Assembly: GCF_003058055.1 (NCBI RefSeq)
Contig: NZ_QBTZ01000001.1
Location: 2,358,501 to 2,422,500, forward strand
Length of the DNA stretch: 64,000 nt
Origin: Acidovorax sp. 107
Lineage (GTDB): Bacteria > Pseudomonadota > Gammaproteobacteria > Burkholderiales > Burkholderiaceae_C
Reading direction: 5' to 3'
Below the pieces are notes generated by a model. The model saw only the letters and a program-made list of their open reading frames with translations, had not been told where the DNA came from and did not search any database. The first letter of the stretch is position 1. Each line of letters begins with the position of its first letter. Positions 41,255 to 49,119 of this stretch are shown here, piece after piece. Made by a program: the position numbers and the translations under genes.

Positions 41255-41952
41255 GGCGGCACCAGGCGGTAGCCCATGCCACGCACGGTCTCTATGCGGG
41301 CCGAAGCCGCCGTTGCTGCCGACGAAGCCGCCGAACCTGCAGAGGGCGACATTTTCTTGCGCAAGCGGCCCACAAACACCTCGATGGTGTTCGAGTCCCG
41401 GTCAAAGTCCTGCGCATAAATGTGTTCGGTCAGCTCCGCGCGCGACACCAGCACGCCCGGTCGGTGCATGAGGTAGTCGAGCACCTTGTACTCATGGGCT
41501 GTCAGCGTCACCGGCTGGCCCGCGCAAGTCACGCGGCCGCTGCGGGTGTCCAGCGACCAGTCCCCGCACTGCAGCACGGCCGATGCCTGCCCGCTGGCGC
41601 GGCGGATCAGAGCGCGAAGGCGCGCCAGCAGTTCTTCGAGGTGAAAGGGCTTGGTCAGGTAATCATCGGCACCCGCGTCGATGCCCGCCACCTTCTCGTG
41701 CCAGTTGTCGCGCGCAGTGAGGATCAGCACCGGCATATTGCGTCCCTCGGCCCGCCAGCGCTTGAGCACAGTGAGCCCGTCCACCACCGGCAGGCCCAGG
41801 TCCAGCACCACGGCATCCACCGCCTCGGTCTCACCCAGAAACTGCGCATCGCGGCCGTTATCGGCCTCGTCCACGGTGTAGCCCGCGTCTTGCAGCGCGG
41901 TGCGCAGCTGCGCGCGCAGTTGCGTGTCGTCTTCTACCAGCAGGATGCGCAT
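41251..41952 (-). CDS. OmpR-type response regulator
   Basis: A 233-residue regulator with a receiver domain (acidic pocket EDD at 7-9, phospho-acceptor Asp51 in VVLDLGLP, lysine in YLTKPFHLEELLAR) and a C-terminal winged helix (VTLTAHEYKVLDYLMHRPGV, IEVFVGRLRKKM). Between the recognition helix and the final hairpin (RIETVRGMGYRLV) there is an unusual Ser/Ala-rich stretch of about 18 residues (SPSAGSAASSAATAAS). It is followed by the kinase with an ATGA overlap and preceded by the PepSY gene with a 24-base gap. Confidence 0.93.
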   Translation of the reverse strand: MRILLVEDDTQLRAQLRTALQDAGYTVDEADNGRDAQFLGETEAVDAVVLDLGLPVVDGLTVLKRWRAEGRNMPVLILTARDNWHEKVAGIDAGADDYLTKPFHLEELLARLRALIRRASGQASAVLQCGDWSLDTRSGRVTCAGQPVTLTAHEYKVLDYLMHRPGVLVSRAELTEHIYAQDFDRDSNTIEVFVGRLRKKMSPSAGSAASSAATAASARIETVRGMGYRLVPP

Positions 41953-41976
41953 GGGGGTGTTGTGGTCGGAGGGGTG

Positions 41977-42363
41977 TCAGCGATTGTCCCGGCTTCGTGG
42001 CTGATCTTCGCGCGATTCTCGAGAACGCACGCCCAGCACCTCGGCGGTGCGCGCATCGAGCTTGACCTTGGTCAACTGTCCGGCAGGCGTCAGCAGCTTG
42101 ATCTCGTAAATCCAGCGATCGCGCTCCTGCTCCAGCTCCACTTCCAGCACCTGTCCCGGCACCTCGCGCTGCAGGCGCTCCAGCACTGTGGGCAGCGGCA
42201 GCACCTGGCCCGCCTGCACAGCCTGCCGCGCCCGATCATGGTCGTCCTTGCCGCTGGCCCAGGCAGACGGCACGGCCAGCACAGCAGCGCACAGCACACA
42301 GGCCGCCAGGCGCGAGCGCCGGGCAAAGCGGCCTGCAGAAGCGGGGTGAAGGGAGAAAAACAT
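41977..42363 (-). CDS. PepSY-domain periplasmic protein
   Basis: A 128-residue protein with a signal peptide (RRSRLAACVLCAAVLAVPSA, likely cleavage after AWA) and a single PepSY domain (VLPLPTVLERLQREVPGQVL, DRWIYEIKLLTPAGQLTKVK). Such proteins often sit before response-regulator/kinase pairs and may modulate the kinase sensor. The start is the ATG at 42363, 113 bases from the divergent cytochrome operon. Confidence 0.85.
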   Translation of the reverse strand: MFFSLHPASAGRFARRSRLAACVLCAAVLAVPSAWASGKDDHDRARQAVQAGQVLPLPTVLERLQREVPGQVLEVELEQERDRWIYEIKLLTPAGQLTKVKLDARTAEVLGVRSRESREDQPRSRDNR

Positions 42364-42476
42364 GGCTGCATTGTCCCGCGCGAAATCTGAACGACCGATG
42401 AACAGGCCTTTCACGCGCCGTTCAGGCAGGGATTTCAACAATGGCCCCACAAGACAAAACCCACAAGGACCATGGC

Positions 42477-42881
42477 ATGACCTCCCTTCGCACACTGACC
42501 TTGGCCGCGCTCTGCGCACTGGCAGCTGCTGGCACGAGCCAAGCCGCCGACACCACAGCCACCCAACAGCTTGCCCACTGGAGCGCACAGGCCGGGAGCC
42601 CCGGCAACGCCGACAAGGGCAAAGAGTTCTTCACCACGCGCCATGGCGGCGAGTGGTCTTGCGCGTCCTGCCACGGCACACCGCCCACCGCGCAGGGCAA
42701 ACATGCCAGCACCGGCAAGCCGATCGCGCCCCTGGCGCCGGCCTTCAACCCCAAGGCCTTTACCGACACCGCCAAGGTGGACAAGTGGTTCCGCCGCAAC
42801 TGCAACGACGTGCTGAGCCGTGAATGCACGGCGGTGGAAAAGGCCGATGTGCTGGCCTACCTCAACGCCCTCAAGCCCTGA
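42477..42881 (+). CDS. DUF1924 / SHP-type monoheme cytochrome c
   Basis: A 134-residue periplasmic cytochrome with a signal peptide (cleavage probably after SQA) and one heme motif CASCH in GGEWSCASCHGTPP; FNPKAFTDTAKVDKWFRRNC and ECTAVEKADVLAYLNALKP mark the DUF1924/sphaeroides heme protein family. The ATG at 42477 was chosen because the signal peptide starts there and AAGGAC lies before it; the ATG at 42441 is possible. It is the first gene of an SHP-DHC-cytochrome b561-rubredoxin series, 10 bases from the next. Confidence 0.88.
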   Translation: MTSLRTLTLAALCALAAAGTSQAADTTATQQLAHWSAQAGSPGNADKGKEFFTTRHGGEWSCASCHGTPPTAQGKHASTGKPIAPLAPAFNPKAFTDTAKVDKWFRRNCNDVLSRECTAVEKADVLAYLNALKP

Positions 42882-42891
42882 GACCGACACT

Positions 42892-43416
42892 ATGAAAAAA
42901 CCTGCCCCCCTGCGACCTGCAGCCCTGGCCGCCGCTGCTTGCGCGCTGACCCTGCTGTCCCTCTCCAGCGCCCATGCAGACGGCGGGCGCGCCATGCCCC
43001 GCAATGTGCCCAACGCCTACACGCAGGAATGCGCTGCCTGCCACACCGCCTACCCGCCCGGCCTGCTGCCCGCAGCGTCGTGGAACCGTGTAATGACGGG
43101 CCTCGACAAGCACTACGGCACCGACGCATCGCTGGACGCGGCCACCGTGCGCCAGCTCAACCAGTGGTTGCAGGCCCACGCCGGCACCTACAAGCGCGTG
43201 AACGAAGAGCCGCCCGAGGACCGCATCACCCGCTCGGCCTGGTTTGAGCGCAAACACCGAAAGATCGAACCCGCCACCTGGAAGCTCGCCAGCGTGAAAA
43301 GCGCCGCCAACTGCGCGGCCTGCCACACCGGCGCAGACCAGGGGCAGTTTGACGAACACAACCTGCGCATGCCGGTAGGGCTGGATGCCCGCTCACGCCG
43401 CGCCTGGAACGACTGA
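42892..43416 (+). CDS. Diheme cytochrome c (DHC type)
   Basis: A 174-residue periplasmic cytochrome with a signal peptide ending in SSAHA and two CAACH heme motifs, one near residue 49 (ECAACHTAYPPGLLP) and one near residue 142 (NCAACHTGADQGQFDEHNL). It matches the DHC family that passes electrons between cytochrome b561 and SHP. The ATG at 42892 follows the SHP stop by 10 bases. Confidence 0.9.
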   Translation: MKKPAPLRPAALAAAACALTLLSLSSAHADGGRAMPRNVPNAYTQECAACHTAYPPGLLPAASWNRVMTGLDKHYGTDASLDAATVRQLNQWLQAHAGTYKRVNEEPPEDRITRSAWFERKHRKIEPATWKLASVKSAANCAACHTGADQGQFDEHNLRMPVGLDARSRRAWND

Positions 43417-43461
43417 CCGCCACGCACATCCATCCGCTGGAGCCGACACAAGGAAAACACG

Positions 43462-44229
43462 ATGAACAACACCCCCACCCTCCATCCCGCCGATGCCTCA
43501 GCGCAGCCCGCCCCCGCCAGTCCCCCCAGCCGCCGGGTGACCGATGCGCCGACGCGCATGTTCCACTGGCTGTTTGCACTGAGCTTTGCGGGGGCCTACG
43601 CCACGGCCGATGGCGAGCACTGGCGGCTGCTGCACGCCACGCTGGGCTACACCATGGCGGGGCTGTTGGGCTTTCGCCTGCTGTATGGCATCTTCGGGCC
43701 GCGCAGCTCGGGCCTGGGCCTGCTGTGGCGCAAGCTGACTGGGGCGCCCACATGGCTGCGAACCCTGCCCCAGGCCCCATCAGTCACGCAGATCAACTGG
43801 CGCCAGGGCCAGAACCTGCTGATGGCGCTGGCCATCGTGTTGCTGCTGGCGCTGGTGGTACCCCTCACCCTCAGCGGCTACGCCACGTACAACGACTGGG
43901 GTGCTGCGCTCGGTGGTAACTGGATGGGAGAAGCGATGGAAGAAGTGCACGAGTTCTTCGGCAACGCCCTGCTGTTTGTGGTGTTGGCCCATATTGCGCT
44001 GATTGCTGGCTTGAGCGTGCTGCGCCGCAAGAACCAGGCCCTGCCCATGCTCACCGGCCGGGTGGAGGGCAAGGGCCCAGACCTGGTCCCGAAGAACCGC
44101 ACCTGGCTCGCCGCCCTGCTGCTGATCGCAACACTGGCCTTTGGCGCCTGGCAGTGGCAGCAGTCGCCCAGCGGCTGGGTTACCAGCAGCACATCGACCG
44201 AACGCCAGCGGCACCACGATGACGACTGA
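43462..44229 (+). CDS. Cytochrome b561-type membrane protein
   Basis: A 255-residue inner-membrane diheme cytochrome b. Likely heme-ligand histidines are in MFHWLFALSF, WRLLHATLGYTMAGLL, and VHEFFGNALLFVVLAHIALI. About four membrane helices form the core, and an extra helix lies near the C-terminus (TWLAALLLIATLAFGAWQW). It should draw electrons from the quinol pool and hand them to the DHC cytochrome encoded 45 bases upstream. Confidence 0.92.
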   Translation: MNNTPTLHPADASAQPAPASPPSRRVTDAPTRMFHWLFALSFAGAYATADGEHWRLLHATLGYTMAGLLGFRLLYGIFGPRSSGLGLLWRKLTGAPTWLRTLPQAPSVTQINWRQGQNLLMALAIVLLLALVVPLTLSGYATYNDWGAALGGNWMGEAMEEVHEFFGNALLFVVLAHIALIAGLSVLRRKNQALPMLTGRVEGKGPDLVPKNRTWLAALLLIATLAFGAWQWQQSPSGWVTSSTSTERQRHHDDD

Positions 44230-44259
44230 CGCACAGCCCAAAACAGAAGGAACCACGCC

Positions 44260-44424
44260 ATGAAAATCTACATGTGTGCCGTTTGCGGCTGGATCTACGA
44301 CGAGGCCGCCGGCCTGCCCGACCATGGGATCGCGCCCGGCACACTCTGGGCCCATGTGCCCGACGACTGGCGCTGCCCCGAATGCAATGTTGGCAAGGCG
44401 GACTTTGTGATGTGCGAAGTGTGA
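44260..44424 (+). CDS. Rubredoxin
   Basis: A 54-residue iron protein. The two iron-binding pairs are present: CAVC near the N-terminus (MKIYMCAVCGWIYDEAAG) and CPEC near residue 39 (VPDDWRCPECNVGKADF), with the hallmark aromatic and DDW residues. It is a soluble one-electron carrier. It follows the cytochrome b561 gene by 30 bases with an AGAAGGA ribosome site, so it is probably co-transcribed. Confidence 0.93.
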   Translation: MKIYMCAVCGWIYDEAAGLPDHGIAPGTLWAHVPDDWRCPECNVGKADFVMCEV

Positions 44425-44535
44425 CGAAAGAACGCTGGCCGCAGGCCGCTGCGCCGCGTCAGGGCTGCAGACATCGGTGCGCGGTATAACCGTTACACCA
44501 TTGCATCCTCTGTGCAACGCAGCCTCACACACTCC

Positions 44536-47067
44536 ATGCCACCTACCGACTCCCCCACCGGGCTTGACCCAGCCCTGGCCGCCCAGCGCCTGCGCGACGA
44601 GGGCCCCAACGAACTGGGCATCAGCCAGCGCCGCACGCTGCGCGACATGGCCTGGGACGTGGTCACCGAGCCCATGTTCCTGCTGTTGCTGGGTGCGGGT
44701 GCCATCTACCTCGCCATGGGCGACGCGCACGAGGCGCTGATCCTGCTGGGCTTTGTGGTCATCATCATGGCGATCACGGTGCTGCAGGAGCGCCGCACCG
44801 ACAACGCGCTGAACGCCCTGCGCGACCTCTCCAGCCCCCGCGCGCTGGCATTGCGCGGCGGCACCCTGGTGCGCATTGCAGGCCGCGACGTGGTGCGTGA
44901 AGACCTGCTGATGATTGCCGAGGGCGACCGCATCCCGGCCGACGGCACGCTGCTGCAGGCCCACGAGCTGGCAGCTAACGAATCGATGCTGACCGGCGAA
45001 TCCGAGCCTGTGGTCAAACAACCTGCCGACAAGGTGTTTGCAGGCACGCTGGTGGTCAGCGGCCAGGGCCTGGTGCAGGTGACGGCCGTGGGGCGGCACA
45101 CCGAGCTGGGCCGCATTGGCCAGTCGCTCGACACCATTGCCCTGCAGGCCTCGCCGCTGCGCGAAGAAATGGCGCGGCTCACGCGCAAGCTGGTGGCCAT
45201 AGGCCTGTCGCTGTGCGCGTTGCTGGTGGCCCTGTTCTGGGCGCTGCGGGGCGACTGGCTGCAGGCCGTGCTGGCGGGCATCACGCTGGCCATGGGGGTG
45301 CTGCCGCAAGAGTTGCCCGTGATCATGATCATCTTCCTGGCCCTGGCCGCAAGGCGGCTGGCGGCGCAGCAGGTGCTCACGCGGCGACTCAACGCCATCG
45401 AGACGCTGGGGCAGACCACCGTGCTGTGCGTGGACAAGACCGGCACCCTGACGCAAAACCGCATGGCCGTGGCGGCGCTCTGCATTGCGGGCCAGGAGCT
45501 GAATGTGCAGAACCTGCCCACCGCAGCGGATGGCAGCGCGCTGCCCGATGCCTTCCACGAACTGCTCGAATACGCTGTTCTGGCCAGCGAGATCGAACCG
45601 CATGACCCCATGGAGCAGGCCTTTCACCGCATGGCGGCGGACCATCTGGTGGACACCGAGCACCTGCACCCCGCATGGTCGCTGGCGCGCGAATACGAGC
45701 TGTCGCCCCAGCTGCTGGCCATGAGCCACCTGTGGCGCGACGGCACCTCGGCGCACGACACGGTGGCCACCAAGGGCGCGCCCGAAGCCGTGGCCGACCT
45801 TTGCCACCTGCCCGACGCCGAGCGCGCCGCCGTCAGCGCCCAGGCCGCGCGCCTGGCCGACCGAGGCCTGCGGGTGCTGGGCGTGGCCAAGGCCCGGCAC
45901 CGCACGCAAGACACCTGGCCCGACGCCCAGCACGACTTTGACTTTGAGTGGCTGGGCCTGGTGGCCCTGGCCGACCCGCTGCGCCCCGAAGTGCCCCAGG
46001 CCGTTGCGCAGTGCCGCCAGGCGGGCATTCGCGTGGTGATGATCACCGGCGACCACCCCCGCACCGCGCGTGCCATTGCAGCCCAGGCGGGCATCGCCAA
46101 CGACCGTGTGATCACCGGCGACGAGCTGGCACAGATGCCGCCCCAGGTGCTGGCCGACCAGGTCCGGCAGGTCAGCGTGTTTGCGCGCATCAAGCCACAC
46201 CAGAAGCTGGCGCTGGTCGAAGCCCTCAAGGCCCAGGGCGAGGTGGTGGCCATGACCGGTGACGGCGTGAACGACGCCCCCGCCCTCAAGGCTGCACACA
46301 TCGGCATCGCCATGGGCCAGCGCGGCACCGATGTGGCCCGCGAGGCTGCGGCCTTGGTGCTGCTGCACGACGACTTCGCGGCCATCGTGCTGGCGATTCA
46401 CCGGGGGCGGCAGACCTTTGCCAACCTGCGCCAGGCCATGGTCTACACACTGGCGGTGCACGTGCCCATCATCGGGCTGGCGCTGCTGCCGGTGCTGTTC
46501 GGGCTGCCGCTGGTGCTGGCGCCGCTGCACATCGCGTTTCTGGAGCTGGTCATCGACCCGGCCTGTTCCATCGTCTTCGAGGCCGAAGAAGGTGCTGCCG
46601 ACCTCATGCAGCAGCCGCCCCGCGCGGCCGACGAGCCGCTGCTGTCCGCCCGCCACATCCTGCTGAGCGTGCTGCAAGGCAGCGTGGTGACGGTCGCCGT
46701 GGTGGGCCTGTACGCCTGGCTGCTGGGCCAGCCCGCCCATGCCGCCACCGCCAGCACGGCCGCGTTTGTGGTGCTGGTGGCCGCCAACGCCGCGCTCATC
46801 CTGCCCAGCCGCAGCAGCCAGACGAGCTGGCGCAGCCTGTGGGCAGGCCTCACCCCGGTCAGCCTGTGGGTGGCAGGAGGCACGCTGGCCGCGCTGGCGG
46901 CCATCACCACCGTGCCGTGGCTGGCCAATGCTTTCCGGTTTGTGCCGCTGTCGCCCCTGCACTGGTTTATGGCCTTGCTGGCCGGGCTGCTGCTCACGGT
47001 GGTGTTTGCCGCCAACAAGCGGTGGCTGCAGCCCACGGCACCGGCGCTCCATCCTTCACCCGCCTGA
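44536..47067 (+). CDS. P-type ATPase, cation-transporting, atypical subfamily
   Basis: An 843-residue P2-like pump. The phosphorylation site is DKTGTLT with Asp300, the TGES loop is MLTGESEP, the nucleotide site has TKGAPE, the hinge is MTGDGVNDAPALKAAHIGIA, and the N-terminal cation-ATPase domain (LRDEGPNELGISQRRTLRDM) is present. The ion-site helices differ from Ca2+ pumps: M4 carries PQELP rather than PEGLP, and M6 reads ELVIDPACSIVFEAE. The transported ion cannot be named. The ATG at 44536 is chosen; a GTG lies eight codons upstream. It is 111 bases after rubredoxin and 16 before the VOC gene. Confidence 0.9.
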   Translation: MPPTDSPTGLDPALAAQRLRDEGPNELGISQRRTLRDMAWDVVTEPMFLLLLGAGAIYLAMGDAHEALILLGFVVIIMAITVLQERRTDNALNALRDLSSPRALALRGGTLVRIAGRDVVREDLLMIAEGDRIPADGTLLQAHELAANESMLTGESEPVVKQPADKVFAGTLVVSGQGLVQVTAVGRHTELGRIGQSLDTIALQASPLREEMARLTRKLVAIGLSLCALLVALFWALRGDWLQAVLAGITLAMGVLPQELPVIMIIFLALAARRLAAQQVLTRRLNAIETLGQTTVLCVDKTGTLTQNRMAVAALCIAGQELNVQNLPTAADGSALPDAFHELLEYAVLASEIEPHDPMEQAFHRMAADHLVDTEHLHPAWSLAREYELSPQLLAMSHLWRDGTSAHDTVATKGAPEAVADLCHLPDAERAAVSAQAARLADRGLRVLGVAKARHRTQDTWPDAQHDFDFEWLGLVALADPLRPEVPQAVAQCRQAGIRVVMITGDHPRTARAIAAQAGIANDRVITGDELAQMPPQVLADQVRQVSVFARIKPHQKLALVEALKAQGEVVAMTGDGVNDAPALKAAHIGIAMGQRGTDVAREAAALVLLHDDFAAIVLAIHRGRQTFANLRQAMVYTLAVHVPIIGLALLPVLFGLPLVLAPLHIAFLELVIDPACSIVFEAEEGAADLMQQPPRAADEPLLSARHILLSVLQGSVVTVAVVGLYAWLLGQPAHAATASTAAFVVLVAANAALILPSRSSQTSWRSLWAGLTPVSLWVAGGTLAALAAITTVPWLANAFRFVPLSPLHWFMALLAGLLLTVVFAANKRWLQPTAPALHPSPA

Positions 47068-47083
47068 CCCTCTGCCCCACACC

Positions 47084-47470
47084 ATGACCATCGTTCTGGA
47101 TTCACTCGACCACGTCGTGCTGACCGTTGCCAGCATCGACAAAACCATTGCGTTTTATGAGCGTGTGCTGGGCATGACCGCGCAGGAGTTCAAGCCCCAG
47201 CGGTACGCGCTGCACTTCGGCGCGCAAAAGATCAACCTGCACGAAGTGGGCAGAGTGGTGGACCCCAATGTGCGCCACGCCACGGCGGGTTCGGGCGACC
47301 TGTGCTTCCTCACCCGGATGTCGCTGGACGACGTCATCGCCGACCTGCAGGCCGAAGGCGTCGCCATCGTGCAAGGCCCGGTGGGCGCAACGGGCGCACG
47401 CCACCGGCTGCGCTCGGTCTACATCTACGACCCTGACGACAACCTGATCGAGATTGCCAACGAGGTGTGA
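47084..47470 (+). CDS. VOC (glyoxalase/bleomycin-resistance fold) protein
   Basis: A 128-residue vicinal-oxygen-chelate protein. It has the double beta-alpha-beta-beta-beta pattern with LDHVVLTVASIDKTIAFYER, RYALHFGAQKINLHE and SVYIYDPDDNLIEIANEV; the histidines and C-terminal glutamate could bind a metal. The sequence resembles the Salmonella STM3117-type glyoxalase-like proteins as I remember them. It follows the P-type ATPase by 16 bases. The substrate is unknown. Confidence 0.87.
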   Translation: MTIVLDSLDHVVLTVASIDKTIAFYERVLGMTAQEFKPQRYALHFGAQKINLHEVGRVVDPNVRHATAGSGDLCFLTRMSLDDVIADLQAEGVAIVQGPVGATGARHRLRSVYIYDPDDNLIEIANEV

Positions 47471-47512
47471 GGCGCTCGCTGCGCGGGCAGCGGTAAGCAT
47501 TACCCAACAGAC

Positions 47513-48136
47513 TCAAAACTCCGCAGAGATTGCCGCCCGCAACAACGTGGAAGCGGACTCCACCAGCTCCTGCAGCTGCCCGGCCCGGTCCTGCTCGATG
47601 GAGTGCAGCACCATTTCGTTGATGCCCCCCACCACGGCCATGGCCATCATGGGCTGCAGTGGGGCCTTGCGTTTTCGCTCGCCCGGGCGGTTGTTCACCA
47701 CGTCTAGCATCAGGTCGGCCAGTTGCTGGTTGGCGCGGCGGCGCGCGGCAAGGCCCGTGGGGCCCAGGCCCAGAATGTCGATGAACAAGGTGCGCAGCAA
47801 TACGGGGTTGCGCGCCAGCACGCCAAAGTAGGCCGCCATGGCCTGCTCCACCTGGGCCTCCCAGTCACTGTGGGGGTCAATGGCAGCGCGCAGCACCGCG
47901 ATTGCATTGCCGCTGGCCGCCTCATACAGTGCGGTCAGGCATTCGGCCTTGTCGGCAAAGTTTTCATAAAAGGTGCGCCGCGACACGCTGGCTTCGCGCA
48001 CGATGTCGGCAATGGTGGTGTCGGCATAGCCCTTGGCGGCCACGGCGCGCGCCATGCCTTCCAGCAGGCGGGCGCGGTGTTCGGTGCCCGCAGCGGGTGC
48101 GGCGGGTGTAGCAATTGGGGCAGTGACTTCACTCAT
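47513..48136 (-). CDS. TetR-family repressor of the adjacent efflux operon
   Basis: A 207-residue regulator with an N-terminal helix-turn-helix (TTIADIVREASVSRRTFYEN, residues ~40-60) and a C-terminal helical ligand domain. The start at 48136 gives a typical length. It is divergent from the efflux operon with 143 bases between. Two copies of the palindrome GGTACTTG(A/G)CAGTACC in that gap, each covering a -35 box of one direction, are the obvious operators. It therefore likely represses itself and the operon until a toxic ligand binds. Confidence 0.9.
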   Translation of the reverse strand: MSEVTAPIATPAAPAAGTEHRARLLEGMARAVAAKGYADTTIADIVREASVSRRTFYENFADKAECLTALYEAASGNAIAVLRAAIDPHSDWEAQVEQAMAAYFGVLARNPVLLRTLFIDILGLGPTGLAARRRANQQLADLMLDVVNNRPGERKRKAPLQPMMAMAVVGGINEMVLHSIEQDRAGQLQELVESASTLLRAAISAEF

Positions 48137-48168
48137 GGAGGCTGATCGCAATGCAGAAAATTCAATGA

Positions 48169-48184
48169 GGTACTTGACAGTACC
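48169..48184. promoter_or_regulatory. TetR operator 1 (GGTACTTGACAGTACC)
   Basis: A palindrome with six-base arms GGTACT/AGTACC and a four-base centre. It contains TTGACA (48174-48179), a consensus -35 for the plus-strand efflux operon; CATCAT at 48197-48202 is at 17-base spacing as a moderate -10. Confidence 0.75.
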
Positions 48185-48214
48185 ATAGTTGATCTGCATC
48201 ATACAAACCCAATC

Positions 48215-48230
48215 GGTACTGCCAAGTACC
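48215..48230. promoter_or_regulatory. TetR operator 2 (GGTACTGCCAAGTACC)
   Basis: The same palindrome in reverse orientation (GGTACTTGGCAGTACC on the minus strand), 46 bases centre to centre from operator 1. On the minus strand it carries TTGGCA followed after 16 bases by TATGAT, a good promoter for the tetR gene. Confidence 0.75.
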
Positions 48231-48279
48231 AAACCTGTGCACCACCGTGCGGCCCCCCTTTGCACCAGGAGCCTTCTTC

Positions 48280-49101
48280 ATGACCGAACTCGTTGTCCGC
48301 CGCCTGCTGATCGACCTGGAGACGCCTTTTGCGCGCCGCTGGTGCGGTGGCGACGCGTTTCGCTCGGCGCTGTTCAATGCGCTGTCGATGAGTTTTCCGG
48401 TGGGCGAGCAGTTCTTTATCGACGCCGTGCGTGACGGCCACAAGGCCCTGCCCCCCGACAAACAGGCGCAGTTTGCCGACGAGGTGCGCGGCTTCATCGG
48501 GCAAGAGGCCACCCACCGCCGCATCCACGCGCTGTTCAACGGCCACCTCGACCAGCAGGGCCTCGCCAATGAATGGGCCCCGCGTGCGCAAGAGCGCATG
48601 AAGCTTTTTGCGGGCGCCGATCCACGCCATCCGCTGGCCGTGACCGCTGCCAACGAGCACTTCACCGCCCTGCTGGCCGAATGGCTGCTGGCCCACCCCG
48701 AGGTGCTGCAGGGCGCCGAGCCCCGCCTGGCCACGATGTGGCAATGGCACTGCGCCGAAGAGTCCGAGCACAAGAACACCGCCTTCGACCTCTACCAGGC
48801 GCTGGGCGGCAACCACGAGTGGCGCATCACCTGGTTCCGCCGCATCACGGTGGTGTTCCTCGGCGATGTGCTGCGCCAGACGGTGCTGAACCTGCGCCGC
48901 GATGGCTCGCTGTGGAAATGGAGCACCTGGACCAGCGCCGCACGCACGCTGTTCGGCAAAGGCGGCTTGGTGCGCGAAACCTGGCGCCCCTGGCGCGAAT
49001 ACCTGCGCCCCGACTTTCACCCCAGCCAGCACGGCACCGACCTGTCGGCACGCTGGCTGGCAGAGCACAGCAACGCCTACACCCCCGTGGGTGCACGCTG
49101 A
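48280..49101 (+). CDS. Predicted metal-dependent hydrolase (PF10118-like)
   Basis: A 273-residue, mostly helical protein. Conserved acidic/histidine clusters FIGQEATHRRIHALFNGHL near residue 81 and WHCAEESEHKNTAFDLYQ near residue 162 look like a carboxylate-bridged di-metal site. It belongs to the family annotated as metal-dependent hydrolase, whose chemistry is not established. The ATG at 48280 was chosen, as the conserved sequence TELVVRR begins there. It is the first gene of the TetR-controlled efflux operon, 18 bases before the channel gene. Confidence 0.82.
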   Translation: MTELVVRRLLIDLETPFARRWCGGDAFRSALFNALSMSFPVGEQFFIDAVRDGHKALPPDKQAQFADEVRGFIGQEATHRRIHALFNGHLDQQGLANEWAPRAQERMKLFAGADPRHPLAVTAANEHFTALLAEWLLAHPEVLQGAEPRLATMWQWHCAEESEHKNTAFDLYQALGGNHEWRITWFRRITVVFLGDVLRQTVLNLRRDGSLWKWSTWTSAARTLFGKGGLVRETWRPWREYLRPDFHPSQHGTDLSARWLAEHSNAYTPVGAR

Positions 49102-49119
49102 CAACCACGACCTGACACC

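Noticed and set aside
43780-47052. A 1,090-codon open frame on the minus strand opposite the P-type ATPase
   Set aside because: It is rich in His, Gln and Arg, has no family motif and mirrors the third-codon GC bias of the clear ATPase gene on the plus strand.
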